DNA of 5,834 bases from Nitrospirota bacterium (lineage in GTDB: Bacteria; Nitrospirota; Thermodesulfovibrionia; Thermodesulfovibrionales; JdFR-88). The notes beneath the pieces are model-generated. The model was not told where the DNA came from, made no database searches, and saw only the letters and a list, made by a program, of their open reading frames with translations. Below are positions 5,742 to 5,834 of the stretch, piece by piece. The stretch is from the NCBI GenBank assembly GCA_021790695.1, contig JAJYGJ010000170.1, positions 1 to 5,834 on the forward strand, in the 5' to 3' direction. A program made the position numbers and the translations under genes. Each line of letters begins with the position of its first letter. The first letter of the stretch is position 1.

Positions 5742-5834
5742 GTGGCAGACAAGGAAGAGAGGGGAAACCGCCCGGAGGCGCAGCAGTGCTGCGTTGAGGA
5801 CGGTTTTCCCTTGATGACGCCGTATGCCGCGATT
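5742..5834 (+). CDS. Unrecognised protein, N-terminal 31 codons; continues beyond window
   Basis: An open frame runs from a GTG at 5742 to the last base of the window. Its first residues are polar and charged (MADKEERGNRPEAQ), followed by a Cys-Cys pair at 16-17 and then GFPLMTPYAAI. The GAGAGG site at 5731-5736, the position just after a divergent promoter-sized gap, and codon use like that of its neighbours support a real gene. I do not recognise the family. There is no signal peptide or membrane helix in the visible part. It is transcribed divergently from argS, which says little about function. Confidence 0.55.
   Translation, partial: MADKEERGNRPEAQQCCVEDGFPLMTPYAAI

Noticed and set aside
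1..5834. Mobile element, CRISPR array, toxin-antitoxin or defence island
   Set aside because: No transposase, integrase, spaced direct repeats or small toxin-like pairs are visible; the tRNA-Ser gene has no integrase or repeated tRNA end beside it within the window.

Overview
The window is an ordinary bacterial chromosome segment of housekeeping genes. By eye the GC content is in the mid-50s per cent, coding density is high, and several starts look non-ATG (two TTG, one GTG). I see no phage, transposon, CRISPR or defence genes. The mix of genes (two-G-domain GTPase Der, DUF948 plus YtxH pair, DUF1992 protein, class Ia ArgS of 571 residues, IlvE, TadA) suggests a diderm lineage of the Desulfobacterota/Nitrospirota kind or a related uncultured phylum. 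This is an impression from protein style; no marker in the window fixes the taxon.

Layout. Nucleotides 1-2242 are read on the + strand: the 3' part of der (5' end outside the window), a 108-bp AT-rich gap, a membrane-anchored DUF948 protein and a YtxH-family protein whose genes overlap by 8 bp, a 192-bp gap dense in inverted repeats and GATC sites, then a DUF1992 protein. Nucleotides 2277-5669 are read on the - strand, in transcription order argS, ilvE, tadA and a tRNA-Ser(CGA) gene with an encoded CCA end. The two blocks converge in a 34-bp gap (2243-2276) where I see no clear terminator. At the right edge, after a 72-bp divergent gap, a new + strand gene begins at about 5742 and leaves the window after 31 codons; I do not recognise it.

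How the genes relate. Most of the - strand block serves translation. ArgS charges tRNA-Arg, TadA makes inosine-34 in tRNA-Arg(ACG), and a serine tRNA lies 24 bp after tadA. IlvE, a branched-chain aminotransferase, sits between argS and tadA. On the + strand, Der supports 50S ribosome assembly, and the DUF948/YtxH pair are small envelope-associated proteins with one N-terminal membrane helix each.

I found no convincing new biological system. The items most worth a second look are the repeat-rich, GATC-dense spacer at 1658-1795, a short sequence shared by the upstream regions of argS and tadA, a possible leaderless promoter for ilvE, and an 11-codon mini-ORF overlapping the TTG start of the DUF948 gene.
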